Origin: Streptomyces cathayae | GTDB lineage: Bacteria; Actinomycetota; Actinomycetes; Streptomycetales; Streptomycetaceae | Length of the DNA: 64,000 bases | Direction of reading: 5' to 3' | Assembly: GCF_029760955.1 (NCBI RefSeq) | Contig: NZ_CP121682.1 | Coordinates: forward strand, 5,766,001-5,830,000 | Shown here: piece after piece, positions 39,076-52,990 of the stretch | How positions within the stretch are numbered: position 1 is the stretch's first letter | Layout of the letters: every line of letters starts with the position of its first letter | Position numbers and translations under genes: made by a program | The notes under the pieces: generated by a model | Seen by the model: the letters and a program-made list of their open reading frames with translations, nothing else | Told to the model about the DNA's origin: nothing | The model's database searches: none

Positions 39076-39567
39076 ATGCCTGAACCGTCGATACGCGTCG
39101 CCCGCCCCGCCGACGAGGGGGAACTGGCTCTGCTGGACCGGGAGACCTGGTCGGTCCTGCACGCCGTCACCCCGCCGCCGCAGCCGCCGTACGACTCCTT
39201 CTTCAGCGAGCGGTCCGGCCCCCGCGACCACCTCGTCGCCGAGCACGCGGGCCGCGTCGTCGGCTACGTGCGCCTCGGCTTCCCCACGGAACTGCCCTCG
39301 AACGCGCACGTCCAGCAGATCCGCGGCCTCGCCGTCGCCGAAGCGGCCCGTGGCGCGGGCGTGGGCCGGGCCCTGGTGCGGGCGGCCGTCCGGGAGGCCC
39401 GGGAGCGCGGCGCGCGCCGCATCACCCTGCGCGTCCTCGGCCACAACTCCGCCGCCCGCGCCCTCTACGCGTCCGAGGGCTTCGTCGTCGAGGGCGTCCA
39501 GCCGGAGGAGTTCTGCCTCGACGGCACCTACGTCGACGACGTGCTGATGGGGCGGTCCCTGCGCTGA
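39076..39567 (+). CDS. GNAT-family N-acetyltransferase
   Basis: A protein of 163 residues. The acetyl-CoA binding core is clear: IRGLAVAEAARGAGVGRALVRAAVREARERG (R-x2-G-x-G/A loop), then RITLRVLGHNSAARALYASEGFVVEGV. Substrate unknown. Start ATG at 39076; an in-frame GTG at 39067 would add three residues. It converges with the protease gene (26 bp between stops). Confidence 0.9.
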   Translation: MPEPSIRVARPADEGELALLDRETWSVLHAVTPPPQPPYDSFFSERSGPRDHLVAEHAGRVVGYVRLGFPTELPSNAHVQQIRGLAVAEAARGAGVGRALVRAAVREARERGARRITLRVLGHNSAARALYASEGFVVEGVQPEEFCLDGTYVDDVLMGRSLR

Positions 39568-39592
39568 CCTCCGGCCCCGCCCGGGCGTGGTC

Positions 39593-40777
39593 CTACGACG
39601 TCGTCGGGTCGCCCGTGTCCACCGGCGCCGTGGCGTTCGCCGCGCGCCGCGCCTCGTCGGCGACCTCGTCCGCCGTCAGGACGTAGCCGGTCTCCGTGTC
39701 CGAGGTGGAACGGGCGAACACCACGCCGTACACCCGGCCGTCGGTGGTCAGCAGCGGGCCGCCGGAGTTGCCGGGGCGCACGAGGGAACGGATCGAGTAG
39801 ATCTCGCGGACGACCGCCCGGTCGCCGTAGATGTTCTGGCCCTTCGCCTGCACCCGGCCCGCGACCGTCGCCGCCCGCAGGTCCAGATCGCCGTCCTGCG
39901 GATAGCCCGCGACGACCGCCGGGTCGCCGCGGCCGGCGTCGTCGTCGAACGGGAGGACGGGAGCCCGCAGTTCGGGGACGTACAGCACGGCCACGTCCTT
40001 CTGCGGGTCGAACAGCACCACCCGGGCCTCGTACGCCCGCCCGACGCCGCCGACCCGCACGGTCGGCCGGTCGATCCCGGCCACCACATGGGCGTTGGTC
40101 ATCACGCGCTCCGTCGCGTACACGAAGCCGCTGCCCTCGCGGCCCTGGAGGCCCGCGACGCCCTCGACCTTCACCGTGCTCCGCTGGGCGGCCCGGGTGG
40201 CGGCCGCGGTGACACTGTCGCCGGAGGGCTCGGCGACCTCGGCGGTCGACTCGTTCTCGAACGGGTTGAAGACCTGTGGGAAGCCCGCCTCGGTCAGCTC
40301 CGAGGTGGCCCGCGAGAACCAGGCCGGCGTGGTGTCCGGCATCACCTCGTTGACCGCGCCGAGCAGCCGCGAGTCGCGGATCGCGGAGGTGACCAGCGGG
40401 GACGAGGAGGCGCCCAGCACGGACGCGACCACCCAGGCCACGATCAGCACGGCCACCGAGTTGGCCGCGGCGCCGCCGATCCCGTCCGCCACCCGCAGCG
40501 GCCCCCGGTCCAGCTCCCGCCGCAACCGCAGCGCCAGCCGGCCGGCCAGCTCGTGGCCCACCGCGGCCGGCAGCAGCACCGTGAACACGGCCGTCACCGT
40601 CGCCGTGGTCGTTCCCGGGTCCACCGAACCCAGCACCCAGGGCAGAATCCACACGCCGACGACCGCACCGCCCACGAAACCGGCCAGCGAGACACAGCCG
40701 GCCAGCAGGCCGCGCCGGTAGCCGGACGCCGCGTAGGCCAGGACGAACAGCAGCAGCAGAAGGTCGAGCAGGTCCAC
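39593..40777 (-). CDS. MarP-like membrane-anchored serine protease
   Basis: A protein of 394 residues. The N-terminal half is a CvpA/colicin V-type membrane domain with four hydrophobic segments (VDLLDLLLLLFVLAYAASGYR to VAVLIVAWVVASVL). The C-terminal half is a trypsin-like protease facing outward, with His230 (TNAHVVAG), Asp261 (QKDVAVL) and Ser338 (RPGNSGGPL). This is the architecture of mycobacterial MarP, needed for acid and oxidative stress survival. Two GTGs (40783, 40777) are possible; the second has better spacing to AAAGG. Confidence 0.9.
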   Translation of the reverse strand: MDLLDLLLLLFVLAYAASGYRRGLLAGCVSLAGFVGGAVVGVWILPWVLGSVDPGTTTATVTAVFTVLLPAAVGHELAGRLALRLRRELDRGPLRVADGIGGAAANSVAVLIVAWVVASVLGASSSPLVTSAIRDSRLLGAVNEVMPDTTPAWFSRATSELTEAGFPQVFNPFENESTAEVAEPSGDSVTAAATRAAQRSTVKVEGVAGLQGREGSGFVYATERVMTNAHVVAGIDRPTVRVGGVGRAYEARVVLFDPQKDVAVLYVPELRAPVLPFDDDAGRGDPAVVAGYPQDGDLDLRAATVAGRVQAKGQNIYGDRAVVREIYSIRSLVRPGNSGGPLLTTDGRVYGVVFARSTSDTETGYVLTADEVADEARRAANATAPVDTGDPTTS

Positions 40778-40983
40778 GCACACCGCCTTTCTCTCGGGCC
40801 CCCTCATACATACGTGCATACGTGGGGGAGGGGCCCAGTGATCAGCCACGCGCGCGGGACCGTCGACCACACGGAAGCGGTCACGCGCGTGCACTCGGAA
40901 GAACGCGGCGGACCAGGGAGATGGTTCCACCGGTCGGCACAGCACACGTCGCGGGCGGGGTGGATCCGGCCGACAGTGAAACC

Positions 40984-41937
40984 ATGCGTGTCCTCAGGAG
41001 GCCGAGGGGAGCATGGCGGCGCCCTGCTTCCCGGATGTCCCACGCCCCGGGCCTCACGGGCCTGCCCAGAGGCGTCAAGGTGCTGCTCGGCTGTCTGCCG
41101 GGCATCGCCGCGGCCGTCGCGCTGGTGCTGTGCGCGTACGGCGTCGAACGGGCCGCGGAGACCTCGGCCGTCCCCGCCCCCAGCCGCGAGGCGGCCGCGT
41201 ACACGGCGCCCAGGCCGCCCATCGTGTCCAGAGCGGCCTGGACGGCCGGCACCACCCACGAGCAGCCGCCCCCGCGCTACGACGACGAGGTCGTCGCCGT
41301 CTTCATCCACCACACCGACTCGCCCAACGACTACGACTGCGCCGAGGCCCCGGCCGGCATCCGCAACGTCTACGAGGGCCAGACCGCCGGCCGGGACTGG
41401 GACGACATCGGCTACAACTTCGTCGTCGACCGCTGCGGGACCATCTACGAGGGCCGCGCGGGCGGGACCGGCCGGCCCGTCACCGGTGCTCACACCCAGG
41501 GCTTCAACCACCGCACCGCGGGGATCGCCGCCCTCGGCACCTTCACCGCCGGGGTGCCGGTGCCGCCCGCGATGGAGCGCGCGATCGCGGAGCTGGCCGC
41601 CTGGAAGCTCGGCCTGTCCGGCACCGACCCGCGCTCCGACGTCCGGCTGGTCTCCAGCAACGGCGCCAGCCGGTACGCGGCGGGCAGCACGGCCGTGCTG
41701 CCCGCCCTCGCGGGCCACAGCGACGGCTACATGACCAGCTGCCCGGGCGCCGCCCTGCAGGCCCGCCTTCCGGCGATCAGGCAACGGGCCGCGGAACTGC
41801 AGGGCCGCCGGCCGGGCGCCCGGCCGCAGGAGGACAGCCGGATCGCGGGGTCCTCCGGGCAACGGGACGAGGGACGGCGCGGGCAACAGGGAGGGGAACA
41901 GCAGGGGGAGCAGAGCGGGGAGCAGCACGGAGAATAG
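40984..41937 (+). CDS. Secreted PGRP/N-acetylmuramoyl-L-alanine amidase
   Basis: A protein of 317 residues from the ATG at 40984; no start has a strong Shine-Dalgarno. A hydrophobic segment (VKVLLGCLPGIAAAVALVLCAYG, about 36-58) directs export. The PGRP/amidase_2 domain follows: PPIVSRAAWTAGTT, VVAVFIHHTDSPNDYDC with a zinc-ligand His, DDIGYNFVVDRCGTIYEGRAGG, AHTQGFNHRTAGIAALG and GHSDGYMTSCPG with the second His and Cys. It should cut the amide between muramic acid and the stem peptide. The tail is Gly/Gln/Glu repeats (GEQQGEQSGEQHGE). Confidence 0.88.
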   Translation: MRVLRRPRGAWRRPASRMSHAPGLTGLPRGVKVLLGCLPGIAAAVALVLCAYGVERAAETSAVPAPSREAAAYTAPRPPIVSRAAWTAGTTHEQPPPRYDDEVVAVFIHHTDSPNDYDCAEAPAGIRNVYEGQTAGRDWDDIGYNFVVDRCGTIYEGRAGGTGRPVTGAHTQGFNHRTAGIAALGTFTAGVPVPPAMERAIAELAAWKLGLSGTDPRSDVRLVSSNGASRYAAGSTAVLPALAGHSDGYMTSCPGAALQARLPAIRQRAAELQGRRPGARPQEDSRIAGSSGQRDEGRRGQQGGEQQGEQSGEQHGE

Positions 41938-41957
41938 CGCGGGGAGCAGCACGGGGG

Positions 41958-42476
41958 TCAGGACCGGAACCGTTCCCAGAGCCGGGGGTAGCGTTCGGCG
42001 AGCCGGGAATCGTTCTCGAAGTCGACCGGAGTGCCCTCGGGTTCCGCGGGGGCCGGCGGGAGGTCCAGGTCGGGCGCCACCGTGCCGGTGAGCTGCTCGT
42101 ACGCCTCGTCCGCCGCGTAGCCGAGGTCCTCGGCGTCGCCGTCGACCTCCTCGTCGAACTCCTTCAGCAGGCCGGCCAGGGCGTCCGGATCGTGCAGCGC
42201 GCCCTCGAAGACCTCACGGCCCTGGCCGATCAGCCAGCACCGGAAGAAGTCGAAGGCGTCGTCGCTCGCCCCGTCCAGCAGCACCCAGGCGGCGCCCCAC
42301 AGGTCCCAGCGGTAGGCGCGGTGATAGCGGGACTCGAAGTGCCGGGAGAAGTCCAGGACCGACTCCGGGTCCAGCCGCGCGAGCCGTTCCACCAGCAGGT
42401 CGGCCTGCTCCTCCGGGTCGCCCCCGGCGTCCTCGCGGGCGGTGTCGACCAGCTCCCAGAACTCCGTCTCGTCCAT
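41958..42476 (-). CDS. DUF4240 domain protein
   Basis: A protein of 172 residues. It matches DUF4240: MDETEFWELVDTARED, ESVLDFSRHFESRYHRAYRWDLWGAAWVLLDGASDDAFDFFRCWLIGQGREVFEGAL and YAADEAYEQLTG. It is acidic and cytosolic. This family occurs widely in Streptomyces, sometimes in polymorphic toxin or immunity settings; here there is no toxin nearby. It converges with the amidase gene (20 bp between stops). A GTG at 42479 is an alternative start. Confidence 0.85.
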   Translation of the reverse strand: MDETEFWELVDTAREDAGGDPEEQADLLVERLARLDPESVLDFSRHFESRYHRAYRWDLWGAAWVLLDGASDDAFDFFRCWLIGQGREVFEGALHDPDALAGLLKEFDEEVDGDAEDLGYAADEAYEQLTGTVAPDLDLPPAPAEPEGTPVDFENDSRLAERYPRLWERFRS

Positions 42477-42536
42477 CACGCGTCAAGCATCGGCCCTGGG
42501 ACCGGGGGGCGCACCCCGGAGTGTCACCCGGATCGC

Positions 42537-43607
42537 TCAGGGGCGGGGGACAGGGCCGGGGCCGGTGCCGGCGTCGGGGGCGCCCCTTTCGTACAGCCGG
42601 GCCAGCCGTACGGCCTGGGCGGCGAACCGCTCCCGCAACGACGCGGGCGCCAGCACCTCCACCTCGGGCCCCAGCGCCGTCAGCTGGGTGTGGGCGACCT
42701 CCTCGGACTCCACCGGCAGGGTCACCGTCACCCACCCGTCGCCGTCCCCTCCGCGCTCCCCGGCCGCCTCGGCCAGTGCCTCCCGTGCGGCCGCCGCGGC
42801 CGACGCCTCCACGGAGTGCGGCAGTACGCGCACCCCCTCGGGCGACAGCCGCACCACCACCTGGGTCCGCAGGATCGAGCGGGCGAACTGCTCCGCCCGC
42901 TCCTCCCAGAACGCGGGCAGCTCGAACTCCCGGTCGCGTTCGAAGCGTGCGGGGCGCGCCGGGTCGACCGGGCCGACCGGTTCCACCGCGGTGAACCGGT
43001 CGACGCGGTACACCCGGAACGTCTCGTGCCCCGGCACCCGCGCGCACAGGTACCAGACGCCCGCCTTGAGCACGAGCCCGTAGGGCTCCAGCTCCCGCAC
43101 GACCTCCCGCCGGTGCTCCCCCGCCCCGCGCAGATAGCGGGCGGTGACCCGGCGGTCGTCCCACACCGCGTCCGCCACGGCCGGCAGCAGCTCGGGCGTC
43201 ACCGGTTCACGGAACCAGCCCGGGGCGTCCAGATGGAAGCGTTGCGCGGCCGTCTGCGACGCGTCCCGCAGGGAGGGCAGCAGCGCCGCCGACACCTTCA
43301 GCCGGGCCGCGGAGGCCGCGTCCTCGAGGCCCATCTCCCGCAGTGCCCCCGGCACCCCGGACAGGAACAGCGCCTCCGCCTCGCCCCGGGCCAGCCCGGT
43401 CAGCCGGGTGCGGTAACCGCCGACCAGCCGGTAGCCCCCGGCCCGCCCCCGGTCCGCGTACACCGGCACCCCGGCCTCGGACAGCGCCTGCGCGTCCCGG
43501 GTGACCGTCCGCTCCGACACCTCCAGCTCCCGCGCGAGTTCGGCGGCGGTCATGGACGGCCGGGACTGGAGCAGCAGAACCATCTTGATCAGCCGGGCAG
43601 CGCGCAT
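42537..43607 (-). CDS. HTH_11/WYL-domain transcriptional regulator
   Basis: A protein of about 356 residues from the ATG at 43607; ATGs at 43616 and 43619 are alternatives. The N-terminal winged helix (RLIKMVLLLQSRPSMTAAELARELEVSERTVTRDAQALSEAGVPVYADRGRAGGYRL) is YafY-like. A WYL ligand-binding domain follows around LEPYGLVLKAGVWYLCARVPGHETFRVYRVDRF, plus a WCX-like C-terminus. WYL regulators often sense nucleotides or DNA damage; nothing local identifies the target. A strong hairpin separates it from aceE upstream. Confidence 0.9.
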   Translation of the reverse strand: MRAARLIKMVLLLQSRPSMTAAELARELEVSERTVTRDAQALSEAGVPVYADRGRAGGYRLVGGYRTRLTGLARGEAEALFLSGVPGALREMGLEDAASAARLKVSAALLPSLRDASQTAAQRFHLDAPGWFREPVTPELLPAVADAVWDDRRVTARYLRGAGEHRREVVRELEPYGLVLKAGVWYLCARVPGHETFRVYRVDRFTAVEPVGPVDPARPARFERDREFELPAFWEERAEQFARSILRTQVVVRLSPEGVRVLPHSVEASAAAAAREALAEAAGERGGDGDGWVTVTLPVESEEVAHTQLTALGPEVEVLAPASLRERFAAQAVRLARLYERGAPDAGTGPGPVPRP

Positions 43608-43622
43608 ACGGCCCATCATGCA

Positions 43623-43656
43623 GCAGGAGGCCCCCGCCGCAGCGGGGGCCTCCTGC
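43623..43656 (-). terminator. aceE terminator
   Basis: GCAGGAGGCCCCCGC at 43623-43637 pairs perfectly with GCGGGGGCCTCCTGC at 43642-43656 around CGCA. It lies 25 bp past the aceE stop codon and 16 bp before the WYL regulator start. Confidence 0.85.
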
Positions 43657-43680
43657 CTCACATCGATGACGTCCGGGTGC

Positions 43681-46383
43681 CTACAGGCCGTACTTCTCGC
43701 GCGCTTCCTTCACGGCCGTCACCTGCACCTCGCCGCGCCGGGCGAGCTGCGCCAGGGCCGCGACGACGATGGACTCGGCGTCGACACCGAAGTGGCGGCG
43801 GGCCGCCTCGCGGGTCTCCGACAGGCCGAAACCGTCGGTGCCCAGCGAGGTGTAGTCCTGCTCGACCCACTGCGCGATCTGGTCGGGAACCTGGCGCATG
43901 TAGTCCGAGACCGCCAGCACCGGACCCTCGGCGCCCTGGAGCGCCTGCCGGACGAACGGCACCCGCTCCTCGCCGCGCAGCAGCGCCTCGTCCGCCTCCA
44001 GGGCGTCCCGGCGCAGCTCGGTCCACGACGTCGCCGACCACACGTCGGCCGCCACGCCCCACTCCTCGGCGAGCAACTGCTGCGCCTTCAGCGCCCAGTG
44101 GATCGCCGTACCGGAGCCGAGCAGCTGGATCCGCGGGGCGTTGACGGGCGCCGTCAGCCCCGCCGACTCCGCCGTGTTGAAGCGGTACAGGCCCTTGAGG
44201 ATGCCCTCGTCGACCCCGGCACCGGCCGGCTTGGCGGGCTGCCGCAGCGGCTCGTTGTAGACCGTCAGGTAGTAGAAGACGTCCTGGTCCTCGTCCGGGG
44301 CGGCCGCGCCGTACATCCGGCGCAGACCCTCCTTGACGATGGCGGCGATCTCGTAGGCGAACGCCGGGTCGTACGTCAGCGCGGCCGGGTTGGTCGCGGC
44401 GATGACCGGGGAGTGGCCGTCGGCGTGCTGGAGGCCCTCACCGGTGAGCGTGGTGCGGCCGGCGGTGGCGCCGACGAGGAAGCCGCGGCCGAGCTGGTCG
44501 CCGAGCTGCCACATCTGGTCGGCCGTGCGCTGCCAGCCGAACATCGAGTAGTAGATGTAGAACGGGATCACCGGCTCGCCGTGCGTCGCGTACGACGTCG
44601 AGGCGGCGATGAACTCGGCCATGGAACCGGCCTCGGTGATCCCCTCGTTGAGGATCTGGCCGTTCTTGGCCTCCTTGTAGTACATCAGCTGGTCGCGGTC
44701 GACCGGCTCGTACGTCTGGCCCTTGGGCGAGTAGATGCCGAGCGACGGGAAGAGCGACTCCATGCCGAAGGTGCGCGCCTCGTCGGGGACGATCGGCACC
44801 CAGCGCCTGCCGGTCTCCTTGTCGCGGACCAGGTCCTTGACCAGGCGGACGAACGCCATGGTGGTCGCCACGTTCTGCGAGCCCGACCCCTTGTCGAAGG
44901 CGCTGAACGCCTTGTCGGCCGGGGCCGGCAGCGGTGCGACGGGGTGGACGCGGCGGGCCGGGGCCGGACCGCCGAGAGCGGCGCGGCGCTCCTGGAGGTA
45001 GCGGACCTCGGGGGAGTCGGCACCCGGGTGGCCGTAGGGGACCTCGCCGTCGACGAAGTCGCTGTCCCTGATGGGCAGGCCGAGACGGTCGCGCATCGCC
45101 TTGAACTCGTCCACCGACAGCTTCTTCATCTGGTGGTTGGCGTTCTTCGACGCGAAGCCCTCGCCGAGGGTGTGGCCCTTGACGGTCTGGGCCAGGATCA
45201 CGGTCGGCGCGCCCTTGTGGGCGAGCGCGGCACGGTAGGCGGCGTAGACCTTGCGGGGCTCGTGGCCGCCGCGCGAGAGGTGGAAGCACTCGAGGATCTT
45301 GTCGTCGCTCAGCAGCTTCGCCATCTCGACGAGCGCCGGGTCCTTGCCGAAGAAGTCCTCGCGGATGTAGGCCGCGTCGCGGGTCTGGTACGTCTGGACC
45401 TGTGCGTCGGGCACCTCGCGCAGGCGGCGGACGAGCGCGCCGGTGGTGTCCAGCTGGAGCAGCTCGTCCCAGGCGGTGCCCCACAGGCTCTTGACCACGT
45501 TCCAGCCGGAGCCGCGGAACAGGGCCTCCAGCTCCTGCACGATCTTGAAGTTGGCGCGGACCGGACCGTCGAGGCGCTGCAGGTTGCAGTTGATGACGAA
45601 GGTCAGGTTGTCCAGGCCCTCGCGGGAGGCGAGCGTCAGGGCGGCGGTGGACTCCGGCTCGTCCATCTCGCCGTCGCCGAGGAACGCCCACACGTGGGAG
45701 TTCGTCAGGTCCTTGATGCCGCGGCTGGTCAGATAGCGGTTGAACCGCGCCTGGTAGACCGCGGAGATCGGGCCGAGGCCCATCGACACCGTGGGGAACT
45801 CCCACAGCCAGGGCAGACGCCGCGGGTGCGGGTACGAGGGGAGGCCGTCGCCGCCCGCCTCACGGCGGAAGTTGTCCAGGTGCCGCTCGCCGAGCCGGCC
45901 GTCGAGGAAGGCGCGGGCGTAGATGCCGGGGGAGGCGTGGCCCTGGATGTAGAGCTGGTCGCCGGAGCCGTCGGCCTCCTTGCCGCGGAAGAAGTGGTTG
46001 AAGCCCGTCTCGTAGAGCCAGGCCGCGGAGGCGAAGGTGGCGATGTGGCCGCCGACGCCGTACTTGCTGCCGCGGGTCACCATCGCGGCCGCGTTCCAGC
46101 GGTTCCACGCGGTGATGCGGGACTCCATCGCCTCGTCGCCGTCCACCGCGGGCTCGGCGGAGGTGGGGATGGTGTTGATGTGGTCGGTCTCGAGGAGCTT
46201 CGGCAGTGCGACGCCGGCCTCCTCGGCGCGCTCCAGCGTACGGCGCATCAGGTACGCGGCACGGTGCGGCCCTGCGGCCTTGGTGACGGCGTCGAGGGAG
46301 GCCCGCCACTCGGCGGTCTCCTCGGGGTCGCGGTCCGGGAGCTGATCCAGCTCGCTCGGCTGGATGGCCTTGGAGTCGGTCAT
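43681..46383 (-). CDS. aceE: Pyruvate dehydrogenase E1 (homodimeric)
   Basis: A protein of 900 residues that decarboxylates pyruvate with thiamine diphosphate and loads acetyl onto the E2 lipoyl arm. Family features: GHIATFASAAWLYETGFNHFFRG, the ThDP motif GDGEMDEPESTAALTLASREGLDNLTFVINCNLQRLDG, EEFARTFGMESLFP-like PDEARTFGMESLFPSLGIYSP, and GTDGFGLSETREAARRHFGVD near the end. The length is typical. The ATG at 46383 has GGAAGG upstream. The E2 and E3 genes are 7-9 kb away on the same strand, in another transcription unit. The 5' region carries a 17-bp palindrome. Confidence 0.97.
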   Translation of the reverse strand: MTDSKAIQPSELDQLPDRDPEETAEWRASLDAVTKAAGPHRAAYLMRRTLERAEEAGVALPKLLETDHINTIPTSAEPAVDGDEAMESRITAWNRWNAAAMVTRGSKYGVGGHIATFASAAWLYETGFNHFFRGKEADGSGDQLYIQGHASPGIYARAFLDGRLGERHLDNFRREAGGDGLPSYPHPRRLPWLWEFPTVSMGLGPISAVYQARFNRYLTSRGIKDLTNSHVWAFLGDGEMDEPESTAALTLASREGLDNLTFVINCNLQRLDGPVRANFKIVQELEALFRGSGWNVVKSLWGTAWDELLQLDTTGALVRRLREVPDAQVQTYQTRDAAYIREDFFGKDPALVEMAKLLSDDKILECFHLSRGGHEPRKVYAAYRAALAHKGAPTVILAQTVKGHTLGEGFASKNANHQMKKLSVDEFKAMRDRLGLPIRDSDFVDGEVPYGHPGADSPEVRYLQERRAALGGPAPARRVHPVAPLPAPADKAFSAFDKGSGSQNVATTMAFVRLVKDLVRDKETGRRWVPIVPDEARTFGMESLFPSLGIYSPKGQTYEPVDRDQLMYYKEAKNGQILNEGITEAGSMAEFIAASTSYATHGEPVIPFYIYYSMFGWQRTADQMWQLGDQLGRGFLVGATAGRTTLTGEGLQHADGHSPVIAATNPAALTYDPAFAYEIAAIVKEGLRRMYGAAAPDEDQDVFYYLTVYNEPLRQPAKPAGAGVDEGILKGLYRFNTAESAGLTAPVNAPRIQLLGSGTAIHWALKAQQLLAEEWGVAADVWSATSWTELRRDALEADEALLRGEERVPFVRQALQGAEGPVLAVSDYMRQVPDQIAQWVEQDYTSLGTDGFGLSETREAARRHFGVDAESIVVAALAQLARRGEVQVTAVKEAREKYGL

Positions 46384-46503
46384 GTCGCCGCCTTCCTCAG
46401 TCGAAGGGGGTTCCCTCATCGGTAAGGGTTCGGGGGTGCCCTTGGTCTATGGCAGGACAGGGCTGGGGCTCTGGTGGAGACCCCGCTGGCGACAATAACC
46501 CGC

Positions 46504-46520
46504 TGATCGATGATCGATCA
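46504..46520. promoter_or_regulatory. Perfect 17-bp palindrome upstream of aceE
   Basis: TGATCGATGATCGATCA is symmetric about the central G (8-1-8). It sits about 120 bp before the aceE start in a markedly AT-rich island (46495-46570) inside a 349-bp gap that otherwise has no gene. Its position and symmetry suit a dimeric repressor or activator. The GntR-family regulator at 52.4 kb is one candidate; there is no direct evidence. Confidence 0.5.
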
Positions 46521-46732
46521 AAGGTAGTGGGCCGAAAAAGTCTCGATATCAAGAAATTGGCATCCTGTGCCGGGGAATCAGGCACGCGGTGCCGCGTTTT
46601 GCCTGCTCATCCGAGGGGTGGACGGTCGGTCCGAGCGAGGTGCGGGCCGGCCCGGACGCGCTGAACGCGGGTGGGGCCGAGCGCCCTGGGCTCATCCCGG
46701 CGTTCGGCCCCGTCGAGGTCCGGGTGGGACCG

Positions 46733-47122
46733 TCATGCGGTCGCCTGCTGCGGTGGCGCCGCGGTCTCCGTCCGCTCGGTGTGTCCGTGTCCCTGGTGCT
46801 GCCGTGCCGCCTGCTCGCGGGTGATCACCTCGGTGGCGGCGCCGACGGCGACCGCGACCGGCCAGCCGATGGCTCCGGCGACGGTCATGCCGCCGAGGAT
46901 GCCGTAGAGGGCCAGCTTGCGGGGCGAGGGGAGCAGGGAAGTGGCCTTGGGCGCGGGTACGGCCCTGCGGGCGTGGGAGAACTTGTCCCCCGGGGTCACG
47001 TAGGGGATCGGAATCCGGGCGGTGCGCAGGTGCAGCAGCTTGCCGTCCGTCCGCTTCTCCTCCGGGTGTTCCGCCGGGGCCTGCTGTTGCGGTGGCTGGG
47101 TCTGTGCTTCTGGGGAAGTCAT
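46733..47122 (-). CDS. Hypothetical membrane-associated protein
   Basis: A protein of 129 residues from the ATG at 47122, preceded by a GA-rich Shine-Dalgarno. The N-terminus is Gln/Pro/Glu-rich; the centre contains LHLRTARIPIPYVTPGDKFSHARRAV. A single hydrophobic segment follows (LALYGILGGMTVAGAIGWPVAVAVGAA), then a polar His/Gln/Thr tail. No family recognised. It is the third gene on the same strand after the P-type ATPase and the 43-residue ORF and may belong to that unit. Confidence 0.7.
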   Translation of the reverse strand: MTSPEAQTQPPQQQAPAEHPEEKRTDGKLLHLRTARIPIPYVTPGDKFSHARRAVPAPKATSLLPSPRKLALYGILGGMTVAGAIGWPVAVAVGAATEVITREQAARQHQGHGHTERTETAAPPQQATA

Positions 47123-47273
47123 CTCCGTCCTCTCCTGCCGTGAGGCGTGAGTGGCGAGGGGTCCTCCTGCCCGCGTTCCATCAATGCACGCGAATAAACC
47201 CGTCCGAACGGACAATCCGGGCAAGCTGGTTCGGGTGATGCGGTTCGGGTGATGCGGTTCGGGAGGGGGCCGC

Positions 47274-47405
47274 TCAGGCGTGTGCGGCCGCCGGGTGCCC
47301 GCCCGCGCCGAAGGCCTTCCAGAACTGGACGGCCAGCCGGACCACTGCGGCCTCGAGCAGGGCGACCGCCACCTGGGTCAGGATCGTGGTGAGGATGTGC
47401 GGCAT
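47274..47405 (-). CDS. Small ORF (43 aa) next to the P-type ATPase
   Basis: The reverse frame from the ATG at 47405 to the TGA at 47274 encodes MPHILTTILTQVAVALLEAA followed by VVRLAVQFWKAFGAGGHPAAAHA. AAAGGCGG lies 7 nt upstream. Residues 4-32 form one amphipathic to hydrophobic helix. It starts 57 bp after the ATPase stop, on the same strand. Size and position suggest a small membrane peptide that may associate with or regulate the pump, as known for other P-type ATPases; this is inference. Confidence 0.6.
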   Translation of the reverse strand: MPHILTTILTQVAVALLEAAVVRLAVQFWKAFGAGGHPAAAHA

Positions 47406-47462
47406 GGTCCGCCGCCTTTCGTGTGTGTCGTGCCGGGTACGACTCCTTTGTCGGCCCTGATG

Positions 47463-52193
<4,731 letters not shown>

Positions 52194-52351
52194 ACGGCCT
52201 CCACCACCGGCCGACGGGGGCGTTGGTCACCGCCCTGGGAAACGACACGGTTCCCACCAGTATCGGTACGTTCCGCACGCTTCGCCCGGCGCGGCGGGAC
52301 GCGATGGACCGGACGGACGGTACCGGGACCGGAACGGGCGGGGACGGGAGA

Positions 52352-52990
52352 TCAGGCGGGGGCGTCGGCGGCGTGCGGCGCGCAGCCCAGCACATGCTCC
52401 TTCACCAGGCGGCCGATGTCCGGATCCTGCCGCCGGAACGCCGCGACCAGCTCCTCGTGCTCCTCGGCGTAGGACTGCTGGACCGTACCCAGCCAGCGGA
52501 TGGACAGGGCCGTGAAGACCTCGATGCCCAGGCCCTCCCAGGTGTGCAGCAGCACCGAGTTGCCGGCCGCGCGGACCAGCTCACGGTGGAAGGCGACCGT
52601 GTGCCGCACCTGGGCCGTGCCGTCGGCCGTGCGGTCGGCCTCGTACAGCGCGGCGACATGCGGCTCCAGCGCCGAGCAGTCCTGAGCCAGCCGCTCCGCC
52701 GCCAGCTCCGCGGCGATCGCCTCGAGACCCGCCCGTACGGGGTAGCTCTCCTCCAGGTCGGCGGCCGAGAGGTTCCGCACCCGTACGCCTTTGTTGGGCG
52801 CCGACTCGATCAGCCGCAGCGACTCCAGCTCGCGCAGCGCCTCCCGCACCGGTGTCTGGCTGACCTCCAGCTCGGTCGCGATCCGCCGCTCCACGATCCG
52901 CTCGCCCGGCTGCCAGCGCCCGCTGATGATCCCTTCCAGGATGTGCTCGCGGATCTGTTCGCGCAGCGAGTGGACGACGGGCGCGGTCAT
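52352..52990 (-). CDS. GntR-family (FadR/FCD) regulator
   Basis: A protein of 212 residues. The winged helix (SLREQIREHILEGIISGRWQPGERIVERRIATELEVSQTPVREALRELESLRLI) is standard GntR. The FCD ligand domain has the metal or ligand residues in YPVRAGLEAIAAELAAER, HTVAFHRELVRAAGN and RQDPDIGRLVKEHV. FCD regulators usually sense organic acids. It lies immediately downstream of the E2 gene on the same strand after a terminator, so control of pyruvate or 2-oxoglutarate dehydrogenase genes is plausible. Confidence 0.92.
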   Translation of the reverse strand: MTAPVVHSLREQIREHILEGIISGRWQPGERIVERRIATELEVSQTPVREALRELESLRLIESAPNKGVRVRNLSAADLEESYPVRAGLEAIAAELAAERLAQDCSALEPHVAALYEADRTADGTAQVRHTVAFHRELVRAAGNSVLLHTWEGLGIEVFTALSIRWLGTVQQSYAEEHEELVAAFRRQDPDIGRLVKEHVLGCAPHAADAPA

